Part shown: in pieces, positions 50,701-63,500 of the stretch
Numbering within the stretch: position 1 is the stretch's first letter
Layout: each line of letters opens with the position of its first letter
Assembly: GCF_026241755.1 (NCBI RefSeq)
Contig: NZ_JAPJDA010000002.1
Coordinates: forward strand, 1-64,000
Source of the DNA: Salinimicrobium profundisediminis
GTDB lineage: Bacteria > Bacteroidota > Bacteroidia > Flavobacteriales > Flavobacteriaceae
Direction: 5' to 3'
DNA: 64,000 nucleotides
Position numbers and translations under genes: made by a program
Notes under the pieces: model-generated
Database searches by the model: none
What the model saw: the letters and a program-made list of their open reading frames with translations, nothing else
Told to the model about the DNA's origin: nothing

Positions 50701-52283
50701 CCCCTTATGTGGGGCTTATCTCACCGCCGCCACACCACGACATCTATTCTATTGAAGATCTTGCCCAGCTTATTTTTGATCTTAAAAACGCAAACCGGGA
50801 AGCGCGAATCAACGTTAAGCTCGTTTCTAAAGTTGGCGTAGGTACAATTGCAGCCGGGGTAGCAAAAGCCAAAGCAGATGTGGTCCTGGTTTCGGGTTAT
50901 GACGGTGGTACGGGAGCCGCTCCCCTTACATCTTTGCGCCATGCCGGCCTCCCATGGGAACTGGGAATAGCCGAGGTGCAGCAAACCCTGCTCCTCAATG
51001 ACCTGCGAAGCCGAATTGTAGTGGAATGTGACGGACAATTAAAAACAGGGAGAGACGTAGCCATAGCATGCCTGCTGGGAGCCGAAGAATTTGGTTTTTC
51101 TACAGCACCACTGGTAGCTTCTGGTTGTATCATGATGCGTGCCTGCCACTTAAATACCTGCCCCGTGGGAATCGCCACTCAGGATCCTGAGCTGCGAAAG
51201 AACTTTAAAGGTACCCCCGAGCATGTGATCAACTTCATGTATTTTGTTGCACAGGAGCTACGGCAAATCATGGCCGATCTGGGTTACAGAACCATTAATG
51301 AAATGGTGGGGCAAAGCCAGAAACTGGATATGAACAAAGCCATAGAGCACTACAAAGCCCAGGGAATTGATCTTTCTAACATCCTGTACAAGCCGGATAT
51401 TGATGAAAGCATGACTTTATACAATTCAAAGCAGCAGGACCATCGCCTTGATAATGTTTTAGATTTTGAGATCCTGAGACAGGCACATCCGGCCATATAC
51501 AGGAAAGAAAAGATGAAGCTGGATTTTCCTATTACAAATATCAACAGGACTACAGGCGCTATAATCAGCAACGAGATTTCAAAAATTCACGGGGCCAAAG
51601 GTTTACCAAAAAACACCCTTACCCTTAATTTTACGGGAGCTGCAGGCCAGAGTTTTGGCGCATTTGCCACCAGGGGCCTTACACTTAATGTAGAAGGAAA
51701 TACCAATGATTACTTCGGAAAAGGCTTAAGTGGCGCCACATTATCGGTTAAAAAACCTTCAACCGCAACTTTCAAATCAAATGAAAATGTCATTATTGGG
51801 AACGTTGCACTTTATGGTGCCACAAACGGCGAGGCTTACATCAACGGAATTGGAGGAGAGCGCTTTTGCGTCCGAAATTCGGGTGCCAGGGCAGTTATCG
51901 AGGGAATTGGCGACCATGGTTGTGAATATATGACCGGAGGCGTTGCAGTGATACTTGGGAACATCGGAAGGAATTTCGCTGCCGGAATGAGCGGCGGAGT
52001 AGCCTATATCTACGACCCTCACAATAAAGTAGACAGCCATAACTTTAATATGGAAATGATCGATTTGGAGAAACCTTCCGAAGAAAACCTGGAAGAATTA
52101 AAAACGCTCATCCAGAATCACTACAGTTATACCCAAAGTGATGTAGCCAAAGAAATACTGGAAGCCTGGGAAACTGCTGCTACTGGCTTTATAAAAGTTA
52201 TGCCTGTGGAATACAAAAAAGCCCTGAAGATTTTGGAAGAAGAAAAGTTGAGAAATGCCCAGACGGAATTAAAAACAGCCTGA
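47760..52283 (+). CDS. gltB: Glutamate synthase (NADPH) large subunit
   Basis: 1507 residues. Class II glutamine amidotransferase domain begins at C18 (DNCGAGF) after a 17-residue propeptide. Then the central domain, FMN-binding synthase domain (about 850-1230) with the 3Fe-4S ligands C1123, C1129 and C1134 (CIMMRACHLNTC), and a C-terminal GXGXG beta-helix. It transfers the glutamine amide to 2-oxoglutarate to give glutamate. A GGAG lies 6-9 bp before the ATG, one of the few clear Shine-Dalgarno sites. gltD starts 1 bp after its stop. Confidence 0.97.
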   Translation: MRMKQQGLYSPEFEHDNCGAGFICNLKGKRTNDIIHKALNILVRLEHRGAVSADGRTGDGAGILIEIPHAYFKKVCDFEIPNPKEYAVGMVFLPPAANQRKIVKEIFEKEINRQHLKMLGWREVPVDKSCLGSVAALSEPNVQQIFIGKDEEISEKEFNARLFTARKIAEHKVEESSLSDSFHFYVASLSTTTIIYKGLLMPEDINIYYTDLNDHDLVTKLALVHQRFSTNTFPSWDLAQPFRYMCHNGEINTLRGNLSRMKDREELFKSDLLGEYIKEILPVTTEGKSDSASMDTVLELLLHTGRSLPEAIMMMVPEAWEKNPVMNPAKKAFYEYNSCIMEPWDGPASIPFTDGNYIGALLDRNGLRPSRYTVTKDGYVVMASETGVIEIAPENVARHGRLEPGRMFLVDMNEGRIIEDEEVKSNIVAERPYQQWLDENLLPLSNVPYTGNKTPVEKTDFKTRQKLFGYTQEDINTIIAPMANLSKEAIGSMGSDTPLAVLSDKPQLLFNYFKQLFAQVTNPPLDGIREEIVTDISLSLGEDRNLFEITPEHAKKLRIQNPVISNEDLDKIRYIDIPGFKAVSIPILYQADKGLNGMEERLDEIIIEITAAVDNGCNIIILSDRNTNKDLAPIPSLLACSYVHHTVKKHHKRSGFEIVIESAEPREPHHFALLFGYGASAINPFMVNEIIYDLVEKKELDVTDPEVAVQNFNTAVGKGIIKIMNKIGISTLHSYRGAQIFEILGLNKKFVNKYFCSTPTRIEGIGLYEVEKEIQKRYRKAFNPAEDQKGMDLEIGGDYRWRRNGERHMFNPATVAKLQQAVKQNNPKSYEEYSRLVNEQTRNLMTIRGMFKFKDLNPVPIEEVEPWTEIVKRFKTGAMSFGSISKEAHENLSIAMNRMKGKSNSGEGGEDESRFHKSPDGDWRNSAIKQVASGRFGVSINYLTNAQEIQIKMAQGAKPGEGGHLPGPKVNQEIAKTRNSTPYVGLISPPPHHDIYSIEDLAQLIFDLKNANREARINVKLVSKVGVGTIAAGVAKAKADVVLVSGYDGGTGAAPLTSLRHAGLPWELGIAEVQQTLLLNDLRSRIVVECDGQLKTGRDVAIACLLGAEEFGFSTAPLVASGCIMMRACHLNTCPVGIATQDPELRKNFKGTPEHVINFMYFVAQELRQIMADLGYRTINEMVGQSQKLDMNKAIEHYKAQGIDLSNILYKPDIDESMTLYNSKQQDHRLDNVLDFEILRQAHPAIYRKEKMKLDFPITNINRTTGAIISNEISKIHGAKGLPKNTLTLNFTGAAGQSFGAFATRGLTLNVEGNTNDYFGKGLSGATLSVKKPSTATFKSNENVIIGNVALYGATNGEAYINGIGGERFCVRNSGARAVIEGIGDHGCEYMTGGVAVILGNIGRNFAAGMSGGVAYIYDPHNKVDSHNFNMEMIDLEKPSEENLEELKTLIQNHYSYTQSDVAKEILEAWETAATGFIKVMPVEYKKALKILEEEKLRNAQTELKTA

Positions 52284-52284
52284 A

Positions 52285-53745
52285 ATGAATAAATTAAGAG
52301 GATTTTTAGAATACAATAGAAGAGAAGAAGAAACCCTTGCCGTTAAAGACAGGGTTAAGAACTATAAAGAATTCACTCAGGAAATGAACAATGAGGAGCT
52401 CCAGGAACAGGGCGCCCGTTGCATGGATTGCGGAATTCCATTTTGTCACAGCGGCTGTCCCGTTGGTAATCTCATCCCCGATTTTAATAATGCAGTGTAT
52501 AAGAATGACTGGAAACGGGCTTCAGAAATTCTGCACTCCACCAACAACTTTCCCGAATTTACAGGCAGGCTTTGCCCCGCACCCTGTGAATCGGCTTGTG
52601 TTTTGGGGATTATAAAATCGCCCGTAGCCATAGAATTGATGGAAAAGTACATTCCTGAACGTGCTTTTAAAGAGGGATGGATACAACCTGCACCTCCAAA
52701 AGTACGCACAGGGAAAAAAGTGGCGGTGGTAGGATCTGGACCGGCAGGTTTGGCAGCAGCACAACAACTAAACAGGGCAGGACATTGGGTGACAGTCTTT
52801 GAAAGAGATAAAAAACCAGGAGGATTACTGCGATATGGCATACCCGATTTTAAGATGGAAAAATGGGTGATAGATCGCAGGTTGAATGTTTTGGAAGAGG
52901 AAGGCATCACCTTTAAAACAGGAACCAATATTGGAGTAAATTATGATGTGGAAAAGCTGAAGGAGTTTGACGCTGTAATTCTTTGCGGCGGTGCCACTCA
53001 GCGCAGACCTCTACCCATTGAGGGAGCAGATGCACAGGGAGTGGTACAGGCTATGGAGTTCCTTAAAAGAAACAATGAAGTAGTTGACGGGCAGGCCGCA
53101 CCAGCAGAAGCCCTCAACGCCCGTGATAAACATGTAATTGTAATTGGCGGGGGAGACACAGGATCAGATTGTGTGGGGACTTCTAACAGGCACGGTGCAA
53201 AATCTGTAACAAATTTTGAGATCATGCCTATGCCGGCAGAGACCCGTACAGATGCCAGCCCATGGCCCTACTGGCCTTTTACCCTGAAGACTACTTCTTC
53301 TCATGAAGAAGGTGTTGAAAGAAACTGGAGCATTGCCACCAGGGAGTTTATAAAGGATAGGAACGGAAAGCTGAAGGCCCTTAAAACCATAGAAGTGGAA
53401 TGGGTAAATACCGGAACCGGCAGACCTCAGCTAAGGGAAATTCCCGGAAGCGAGAAAGAATGGCCGTGTGACCTGGCCCTGTTAGCCCTGGGATTCACCG
53501 GGCCAGAAAAGACCCTGAGTGAGAAACTAGGTTTGGAGGTAGATGAAAGAACCAACATAAAAGCCGAAAATAACTACCAAACCAATATTCCAAATATATT
53601 TACGGCAGGAGATATGCGCCGCGGGCAATCTTTAATTGTCTGGGCAATTTCTGAAGGCAGGGAAGCAGCAAGAAGTGTTGATATGTTCCTGATGGGAACC
53701 ACACAACTTCCAACCAAAGGCCCGGGAGATTTACCGGCGGCTTAA
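52285..53745 (+). CDS. gltD: Glutamate synthase small subunit
   Basis: 486 residues. An N-terminal cysteine-rich ferredoxin-like region (CMDCGIPFCHSGCPVGN, CPAPCESACVLG) binds two 4Fe-4S clusters. It is followed by FAD-binding GSGPAGLAAA (about residue 155) and NADPH-binding IGGGDTGSDC (about 290), and a final GDMRRGQSLIVWAI. It passes electrons from NADPH to GltB. A strong terminator follows. Confidence 0.96.
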   Translation: MNKLRGFLEYNRREEETLAVKDRVKNYKEFTQEMNNEELQEQGARCMDCGIPFCHSGCPVGNLIPDFNNAVYKNDWKRASEILHSTNNFPEFTGRLCPAPCESACVLGIIKSPVAIELMEKYIPERAFKEGWIQPAPPKVRTGKKVAVVGSGPAGLAAAQQLNRAGHWVTVFERDKKPGGLLRYGIPDFKMEKWVIDRRLNVLEEEGITFKTGTNIGVNYDVEKLKEFDAVILCGGATQRRPLPIEGADAQGVVQAMEFLKRNNEVVDGQAAPAEALNARDKHVIVIGGGDTGSDCVGTSNRHGAKSVTNFEIMPMPAETRTDASPWPYWPFTLKTTSSHEEGVERNWSIATREFIKDRNGKLKALKTIEVEWVNTGTGRPQLREIPGSEKEWPCDLALLALGFTGPEKTLSEKLGLEVDERTNIKAENNYQTNIPNIFTAGDMRRGQSLIVWAISEGREAARSVDMFLMGTTQLPTKGPGDLPAA

Positions 53746-53760
53746 CCGTTATAACAAAAC

Positions 53761-53789
53761 AAAAAAGCAGCTATCAAGGCTGCTTTTTT
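53761..53789 (+). terminator. Terminator of gltBD
   Basis: AAAAAAGCAGC pairs with GCTGCTTTTTT. It also lies at the end of the convergent HAD gene and works in both directions. Confidence 0.88.
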
Positions 53790-53802
53790 GTTTTCATTGT
53801 TT

Positions 53803-54597
53803 CTAAGCAAACGACTTATTGTGCAGGTTAAATACCTCCTCAAGATCCAGGTCTTTTACTGAATCTACAATAATGTCGGGTTTAAAGGCATAGTCATTCA
53901 GGCTCTCTCTGGTAGAAATACCCGAGAGCGTAAGTATGGTGGTGTAACCCAACTGCACGCCGCCTAAAATATCTGTATCCATAGTATCTCCAATGATCAC
54001 AGTTTCCTTTGCTTCAAGTCCGAGATATTTGCGGGCAGAACGCATCATTACCGGGCTGGGTTTACCTACCGAAAATGCCTTTTTTCCTGTGGCTTCTTCA
54101 ATCATAGCCACTACGGCACGAATCCCCAGGTTGGTCCAGCCTGTTTTTTTAGGGGACGGGTCAAGGTTTGTGGCTATAAGCCGCGATCCCGAAAGGATCA
54201 TATCTACTGCCGAATTCACCATTTCAAGAGTGAAATTGCGGCCCTCTCCCACCACTACAAAATCTGGACGTTGATTTACAAGATTATATCCTTCCCTAGC
54301 GAGGCTGGTGATCAACCCGCCTTCGCCCAGGACGTAAGCACTGCCGCTGGGCTTCATAAAGGAGAGGAAAGAAGCTGTTGCCATGGCACTCGTGTATACA
54401 TTCTGCTCAGTAATATGAATTCCCATTTTTGCAACTTTATTCACCGCATCTAATGGGGTACGCTGGCTATTATTGGTCATAAACAGGAATGGAATATCCA
54501 TTTCCTGAAGTTTTTCAATAAACTTATCGGCTCCGGGGATCAAAGTGTCATTTCCATAGATCACTCCATCCATATCTATTAAAAATCCCTTTTTCAT
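53803..54597 (-). CDS. HAD-IIA family hydrolase (NagD-like phosphatase)
   Basis: 264 residues. HAD motif I D8-M-D10 (LIDMDGVIYG), motif II TNN(S) (FMTNNSQRT), the type IIA cap domain in the middle, motif III K (GKPSPVMM) and motif IV GDTMDTDI. Members remove phosphate from nucleotides or sugar phosphates. Full length, monocistronic. Confidence 0.92.
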   Translation of the reverse strand: MKKGFLIDMDGVIYGNDTLIPGADKFIEKLQEMDIPFLFMTNNSQRTPLDAVNKVAKMGIHITEQNVYTSAMATASFLSFMKPSGSAYVLGEGGLITSLAREGYNLVNQRPDFVVVGEGRNFTLEMVNSAVDMILSGSRLIATNLDPSPKKTGWTNLGIRAVVAMIEEATGKKAFSVGKPSPVMMRSARKYLGLEAKETVIIGDTMDTDILGGVQLGYTTILTLSGISTRESLNDYAFKPDIIVDSVKDLDLEEVFNLHNKSFA

Positions 54598-54692
54598 AGG
54601 CTTTAAATATTGATTGGCTAAAAGGTTCTCACAGCACCAGAATTTGGTGCAGTATTACGTCCTGAAGTTACGCAATCTTTTAAAACCAGTGG

Positions 54693-55052
54693 TTAGAGCA
54701 AAAAGATATTATCATTAAACTCTTTCCCTTTGAAGACCCGTGCGTAGAACTCCAAATCTCCTCGTGTAGTTTGAAAGGAAGCTGTTAATTTATCCTCCAG
54801 TTCATCAAGCGGAAATTGATACACCGTGATCTCGGGATAAGATGCAGCTCTCTGCTTCGACTCATTCACCCCAATCTCAATCTTCTCAAGATGCGCGTTG
54901 TAGGAGGCGTATTTTGCAAATAGATTGTGCTTGATAAGTTCCACTAAACCTCCAGGCAGGCTCTTATTTACCCTGCAGCTTTCAATCATTTTTCCCAGCG
55001 AGATCTTCCAGAGCGACCTCATCTCATTTTGGGTTACGTAAGTTGTGGTCAT
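54693..55052 (-). CDS. Hypothetical protein, 119 aa
   Basis: Not recognised. Soluble, with no signal peptide. Starts MTTTYVTQNEMRSLWKISLGKMIES and has a beta-rich centre (YPEITVYQFPLDELEDKLTASFQTT). Not part of a clear operon: the HAD gene starts about 95 bp downstream on the same strand. Believed coding because the frame is uninterrupted and has no overlapping competitor. Confidence 0.55.
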   Translation of the reverse strand: MTTTYVTQNEMRSLWKISLGKMIESCRVNKSLPGGLVELIKHNLFAKYASYNAHLEKIEIGVNESKQRAASYPEITVYQFPLDELEDKLTASFQTTRGDLEFYARVFKGKEFNDNIFLL

Positions 55053-55528
55053 ATTTTCTAAGTTTTATGCCGAAACAATTTCTTCTTTTCTGAAATTTTC
55101 TTCAGAATGACCCTTCAAAAATGTCATTTTTGAACAGCCTTTTTGAAGGGAATGGATATTTAAGTAAAATCCGAAAATCACTTTTCAAATAACAACATTG
55201 TTACTTCAATTTATTAGCAACAAAATTTAAAATTGAGATTAAATTTATATAAAAAAAGACACAACCCCCTATAAATCACTGTGATAAATTATATTTTTAT
55301 GATAAAATGAAATCCTACCCCCAAATTTTATGAGGTTAATATTTATAAATGACATTTTTATTAAATTGATTATATGGAAATCCACACAAAGTCATTTGCG
55401 GGTAGAAAAATGAGCTTTCCCTTCCAAAAATCATAGTCTATTCTACCCTTTTTGAAGGCTAATCTACTTCCAGAGAAGGGGAAAATTATTTTTTAACCTG
55501 TCATCACCTGAAAATTTCAGAAAAAAAT
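55053..55528. other. AT-rich intergenic stretch
   Basis: About 475 bp of AT-rich DNA with palindrome copy 12 and a GGGTAGAA...TTCTACCC pair (55400-55407 and 55441-55448). No gene seen. Confidence 0.55.
55115..55133 (+). repeat. 19-bp dispersed palindrome, copy 12 (perfect arms)
   Basis: TCAAAAATG-T-CATTTTTGA, 63 bp upstream of the start of the 119-aa gene (minus strand). Confidence 0.85.
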
Positions 55529-58702
<3,174 letters not shown>

Positions 58703-58964
58703 TTAAAAAAAATTACATTTTAGGACAAAGAAGACTCCTGGTCTTTTATTTATTCCTCACCATTGCTGGTTGTAGGAATAATCTGATCTAAAAGTATTAA
58801 AATATTACCTCTTAACATTTTGTATAGGAAGAAAAAAAAGGGAGGAATTAATTTTTCATAAGAATATGATGAAGCTTAAATATATTTTTAGCTTGTCCGT
58901 CTTTAGATTGAAGAAAAAGCCTTAAACCCACTATAGAATCCTCAAGGGGTTCTGCGTTCCGGCT

Positions 58965-59079
58965 GCGATTAACGCCAGTATGCGGAATTTAGCACGCGGA
59001 GTAGTCGGCCTGTTGTTTTGTTGTTTGGTGTTCTAATTTATTGTTTTCCTTGAATGCCGCATATTGGCTTCGTTAACGC
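58965..59079. other. Imperfect long hairpin resembling an attC-type site
   Basis: The left arm GCGATTAACGCCAGTATGCGG (58965-58985, 21 nt) and the right arm at 59057-59079 pair over about 20 bp (GCG, TTAACG, CCA.TATGCGG in common), with a single-base and a two-base bulge. The 71-nt spacer is GT-rich. Imperfect pairing with unpaired bases is what integron attC sites show. No integrase gene is in the window, so the identity is only a resemblance. Confidence 0.4.
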
Positions 59080-59080
59080 T

Positions 59081-59099
59081 GTTGTAGCTAGTTTTTATT
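59081..59099 (+). repeat. Left 19-bp inverted repeat of orphan gene unit
   Basis: GTTGTAGCTAGTTTTTATT. Matches the reverse complement of 59975-59993 at 18 of 19 positions. It directly follows the attC-like hairpin. Confidence 0.7.
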
Positions 59100-59234
59100 A
59101 ATCGAATCTCATTAAAAACCTATAAAGTTAAGGTATCATTGACATTTGCTATATTTGAGTGGAATTCTGGTAATATAGTTCCCTACATTTTTACGAGACA
59201 GTTTAGTAAGAAATTGGAATAAATTTTTGAACGG

Positions 59235-59897
59235 ATGAAAAAATGGTTTAAAAAGCATTATCAATGGGTAATTGGTGTAGTTCTCATTCCCATATTTATT
59301 GCTTTTCTTTCGTTAATAAATCTATCTCCTTCTAATCAAAATGTTCAGAATATTTCGACTGATGAGATTTCTGGTGGTGTTATTGGAAATAATAATACCT
59401 TCAATGTAATGAAACAGAAATTCTCAGAAGAGCACATTAAATTAATAAAGAGAAGACGAGATTATATAAATGAAAATATTGATAGGTGGTATAAATATGA
59501 AGACGGTAAGAAATACTTATACCACTTTAATATCTTAGTTGATGATCTGTTATCAGCTGCAAAAGATGGAAATAGTATCTTGTTTCAAGAAATATTGCGT
59601 GAAATACATTTTTTGTCATTCCGTCTTGAAAGAAATAATGAAATTAAAAAAATAGTTACTGAAGAGCCTGGTATGCAATTCTATCCTAATACTAATACTG
59701 GGATGTTTTTAGATTATGAAAAGAGGGGATTTATAGGGGGGAAGATAATGAACTTACTTACCCGAGGTGTTGATGCAATGATTTATTTACCAAATGATTC
59801 AGTAAGTCAATTACACTTAGACTCTCTATATGAAGTTCCGGAAAATAAAAAAATGAATGTTCTGAAATTTGATACAATTTTCAATTATACTCATTGA
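59235..59897 (+). CDS. Orphan membrane-anchored protein in an inverted-repeat unit
   Basis: 220 residues, family not recognised. Residues 12-30 form one membrane segment (WVIGVVLIPIFIAFLSLIN). Next comes a polar stretch with GGVIGNNNTFNVMKQK and then a helical, lysine-rich soluble domain. The sequence is visibly AT-richer than its neighbours. The gene is bounded by the inverted repeats at 59081 and 59975 and preceded by a large hairpin, which suggests it came in as a unit. A GGNNNTFN pattern is also seen in short beta-helical or effector-type proteins, but this is too weak to name a function. Confidence 0.65.
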   Translation: MKKWFKKHYQWVIGVVLIPIFIAFLSLINLSPSNQNVQNISTDEISGGVIGNNNTFNVMKQKFSEEHIKLIKRRRDYINENIDRWYKYEDGKKYLYHFNILVDDLLSAAKDGNSILFQEILREIHFLSFRLERNNEIKKIVTEEPGMQFYPNTNTGMFLDYEKRGFIGGKIMNLLTRGVDAMIYLPNDSVSQLHLDSLYEVPENKKMNVLKFDTIFNYTH

Positions 59898-59974
59898 TTT
59901 TTCAATAATTTTAAATAACCAGACCCAATTTTAAATTCTTATAAGTACTAAAAGGTATTATCTTCTTTCAATCA

Positions 59975-59993
59975 AATAAAAATTAGCTACAAC
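59975..59993 (-). repeat. Right 19-bp inverted repeat of orphan gene unit
   Basis: Top strand AATAAAAATTAGCTACAAC, reverse complement GTTGTAGCTAATTTTTATT. One mismatch to the left repeat. The unit between the outer ends is about 913 bp. Confidence 0.7.
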
Positions 59994-60216
59994 TACTAAT
60001 AAGGAGAAAGTTCAGCCTCAATTACTTGAGATCAGGGATTCAGATCGAAAAAATAAAAAAGAGATATTGAAATTACCGCTCTCTCCCCGCCATTCGGAAT
60101 GGAAGAGCTCTCTGTGCAGCCTTACGGCTACTGCCCAGAACACACTTAAGGACGTATTTAACCTTCCCTCAACTACGCTCGACACAGGCTTTTCACCCAT
60201 ACCTCTAAAAACAAAA

Positions 60217-60244
60217 AAACCGAACTGTTTTCACAATTCGGTTT
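60217..60244 (-). terminator. Terminator of tRNA-Gln
   Basis: On the minus strand AAACCGAA pairs with TTCGGTTT around a loop and is followed by T7. Confidence 0.75.
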
Positions 60245-60257
60245 AACATTAACTTTG

Positions 60258-60330
60258 TTGGCCTACTAGGGCTCGAACCTAGACTCTTCTGGACCAAAAC
60301 CAGACGTGTTGCCAGTTACACCATAGGCCA
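60258..60330 (-). tRNA. tRNA-Gln (anticodon UUG)
   Basis: On the minus strand, acceptor TGGCCTA pairs with TAGGCCA. The anticodon stem-loop TCTGG-TTTTGGT-CCAGA gives anticodon UUG, and the T-arm is CTAGGTTCGAGCCCTAG. CCA is not encoded. Confidence 0.96.
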
Positions 60331-60420
60331 CTGCTGTAATGCGGATGCAAATTTAAAACAAACTTTTACTTCTACAAATATTTTTTTGAAATTCTTTTTG
60401 CGCCTCCAAATCACGCCCCT

Positions 60421-60439
60421 TCAAAAATGGCATTTTTGA
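60421..60439 (+). repeat. 19-bp dispersed palindrome, copy 13 (perfect arms)
   Basis: TCAAAAATG-G-CATTTTTGA followed by CACCT, about 90 bp upstream of tRNA-Gln and 150 bp upstream of the GT117 gene. The centre base is G, i.e. the reverse orientation of most copies. Confidence 0.85.
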
Positions 60440-60587
60440 CACCTTTCCTGGAAAATTTTTGGGTTCCATAAGCAATAGCGGGGAAGTTAAAACCATGTGC
60501 TGCACCAAAATATCTTCTTTTAAAATGCGTTCTTCCCACAATAGCTTAATTATTCTTAAATTCGCCACTGTTCTCAAACTCACTAAA

Positions 60588-63500
60588 ATGACAGACTTTA
60601 ACTTTACCCGGTGGAACAAAATTCTTGGCTGGGTGGTTTTTCTCATAGCACTTACTACCTTTTGGTTAACTGTTGAGCCCACGCTTAGTTTCTGGGATGC
60701 AGGAGAATACATTGCCACCTCTTCAAACCTCGAGGTGGGTCACCCTCCCGGGGCACCGCTCTATCAAATGATGGGTGCGTTTTTCTCCATTTTTGCCAGT
60801 GAACCTTCACAGGTAGCCTACATGGTGAATTTAATGTCGGTTTTTGCCAGCGCATTCACCATTCTGTTCATGTTCTGGTCTATTGTTCTTTTAGTGCTCA
60901 AGATAAGCGGACCTGTCTCTGAGATCTCTGCGGCCAAAAAAGCTGCCGTTCTTGGAAGTGCCGCTGTAGGTTCTCTTGCCTTTACTTTTACCGATAGCTT
61001 CTGGTTCAACGCCGGGGAAGCCGAAGTTTACGCCATGGCAACCTTCCTCATGTCTATCCTGTTTTATTTGGGATTGCTGTGGGAACGCGATATGTTCGCA
61101 CCTCGCGGCAACCGCTGGGTTATCCTCATTAGTTTTATCATAGGGCTTTCTTTTGGGGTGCACTTTATGGGGCTACTCACCCTGCCCGCCATAGGTTTTC
61201 TTTACTATTTCAAGAACTTTTCAAAGATCACCGTCAAGAATTTTATCGTTGCCAATTTGGTAGTGGTCGCCGTGCTTATGTTCATCTTTAAGCTGCTGCT
61301 GCCCTATTCTCTTGACTTATTTTCATCTACAGAGATCTTCTTTGTCAATACCCTGGGGCTTCCGTTCAATTCGGGAACTATTTTTACAGCCCTTGTGCTT
61401 ATTGCTGCTTTTTACTTCGGAATAAAATACACCAGGCAAAAACAATACTTTCAGCTAAATACCTTACTGCTTTGCATCCTGTTCATCTTTATTGGTTTCT
61501 CCTCCTGGCTGATGCTGCCTATTAGGGCGAACGCCAATACGGTGATCAACGAAAATAACCCAAACAACGCCCGCGAACTGCTGGCTTATTACAACCGGGA
61601 ACAGTACCCCGAAACGCATTTATTCTACGGCCCACAATTCACAGAGATCTACAGCGGGCTGGATGAGAACAACCCTTATATTGACGATAAGCCGAAATAC
61701 GAAAAAGACGAGGCTGCCGGAAAATACGTGATTGTAAACGACTACAAAAACGCGAAACAGAATACAGATGATGATCACAAAGCCATACTGCCGCGTATGT
61801 GGAGTACAGAACATGCTTCAAATTACATGGAATTCACCGGCCCTTTAGAATTCACCATCAAACCCGAATATCAGCAAGAAGAGCAGCTTATTGCCGCTGT
61901 GAATGAATTTAAACGGAACTTTAATCAGGGGAACGTAGATTACGAGCAATACAACAGTTTTTTACGCCGCTTCAGGGAATATCTTGATGTTGAAAAACCT
62001 TCGTTTGGCTCCAACCTCAATTACCTTTTTGAGTACCAGATGGGTTACATGTACTGGCGCTATTTTATGTGGAATTTTGTAGGCCGACAAAACGACGTTC
62101 AGGGAAAATATACCGACCAGAATGGAAACTGGATAAGCGGGATCGACTTTATTGACGAGGCCCGCCTGGGGAATCAGGATCAGCTTCCTTCAGACGCACT
62201 GAATAATCCTGCAAGAAATACTTATTACTTCCTCCCGCTGATTTTAGGAGTGCTGGGGCTCGTTTTTCAGTATACAAAAGACAAGAAGAATTTTTGGGTG
62301 CTGCTCGTTTTCTTCCTCTTTACGGGTATTGCGCTAAAAATTTATCTCAACGAACGGCCTTTTGAGCCACGGGAAAGAGATTATGCACTGGTAGGATCTT
62401 TCTACGTATTTGCTATTTGGATAGGCTTTGGGGTTTATGCCCTTTTTGACATCCTTAAAGATTACCTGAAACCAAAGATCGCAGTACCCATTGTGGTCAC
62501 GGCTTCCCTGCTCGCAGTACCTGCAGTACTTGCAAGCGAAAACTGGGACGATCATAACAGGGCTAACCGTTATACAGCGCTGGCCATGGCAAAAATGTAC
62601 CTTGACAGCCTTGACGAGGATGCCATACTCTTCACTATTGGAGACAACGATACTTTTGCCCTATGGTATGCCCAGCAGGTAGAAGGCTACCGTACCGATG
62701 TACGTATAGTGAATACCAGCCTGTTTATGACCGATTGGTATATTGACCAAATGAAACGGCAGGCATGGGAAAGCGAGCCCATACCGGGGCAGCTTGTTCA
62801 CGAGCAGTACACTTATGGAACAAGAGATGCAGTGTGGTTTCAACCTGTAACCCAGGACACCATGAACATTCAAACCTGGATGAACTGGATTGCGAGCGAT
62901 GACCCCCGCACCAAAGCAGATCTTATGAGCGGCCAAAGTGTGAGCACCTTCCCTACCAAACATGTGAGAATTCCTGTGAACAGGGAAAATGTGCTGGAAT
63001 ACGGTATTGTAAAACCGCAAAATGCTGATGAGATCGTAGATGAGATCGTGATTGAGCTCAACGAAGATATCTTATACAAAAACCGTTTGTTGATGCTTGA
63101 TATTGTAGCCAACAACGACTGGAAACGCCCAATATACTTTACCGGCGGAAGCTTTGGAGATGATGATTACCTGTGGATGAAAGATTACCTGCAACTGGAT
63201 GGCGTGGCCTACAAACTGGTTCCTATTAAGACTCCGGTGAATCCGCGGAACCCGTTTGATATGGGACGTTTAGATGCCGATAAGATGTACGACATCGTGA
63301 TGAACTGGTACTGGGGTAATTCGGGAGACCCGGGCTTATATTATGATCCTGAAACCCGCAAAAATGCCATTACATACCGCAGCAACCTAGCACGTCTTGC
63401 CGAAGCATTGATGAATGAAGGAAAGATGCAAAGGGCAGAAGAGGTTATGGATCTTGCGATGGAAAAAATGCCTGTAGCACATTTTGAATACTACACCCTA

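Larger units (their letters stand above)
58703..59234. other. Intergenic stretch with attC-like hairpin
   Basis: 530 bp. The left part is AT-rich and shows nothing. The right part holds a small GAATCC/GGGTTC hairpin (58936-58952), the large imperfect hairpin at 58965-59079 and the left inverted repeat of the orphan gene. Confidence 0.6.
59898..60257. other. Intergenic stretch
   Basis: About 360 bp holding the right inverted repeat of the orphan unit and the tRNA-Gln terminator. A 60-codon minus-strand frame here is not credible. Confidence 0.5.

Noticed and set aside
55400-55448. GGGTAGAA / TTCTACCC hairpin
   Set aside because: Only 8 bp with a 33-nt loop and no T-run in the direction of the beta-galactosidase transcript; not convincing as terminator.
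60018-60200. 60-codon minus-strand frame
   Set aside because: No recognisable features; lies in a non-coding gap beside tRNA-Gln.
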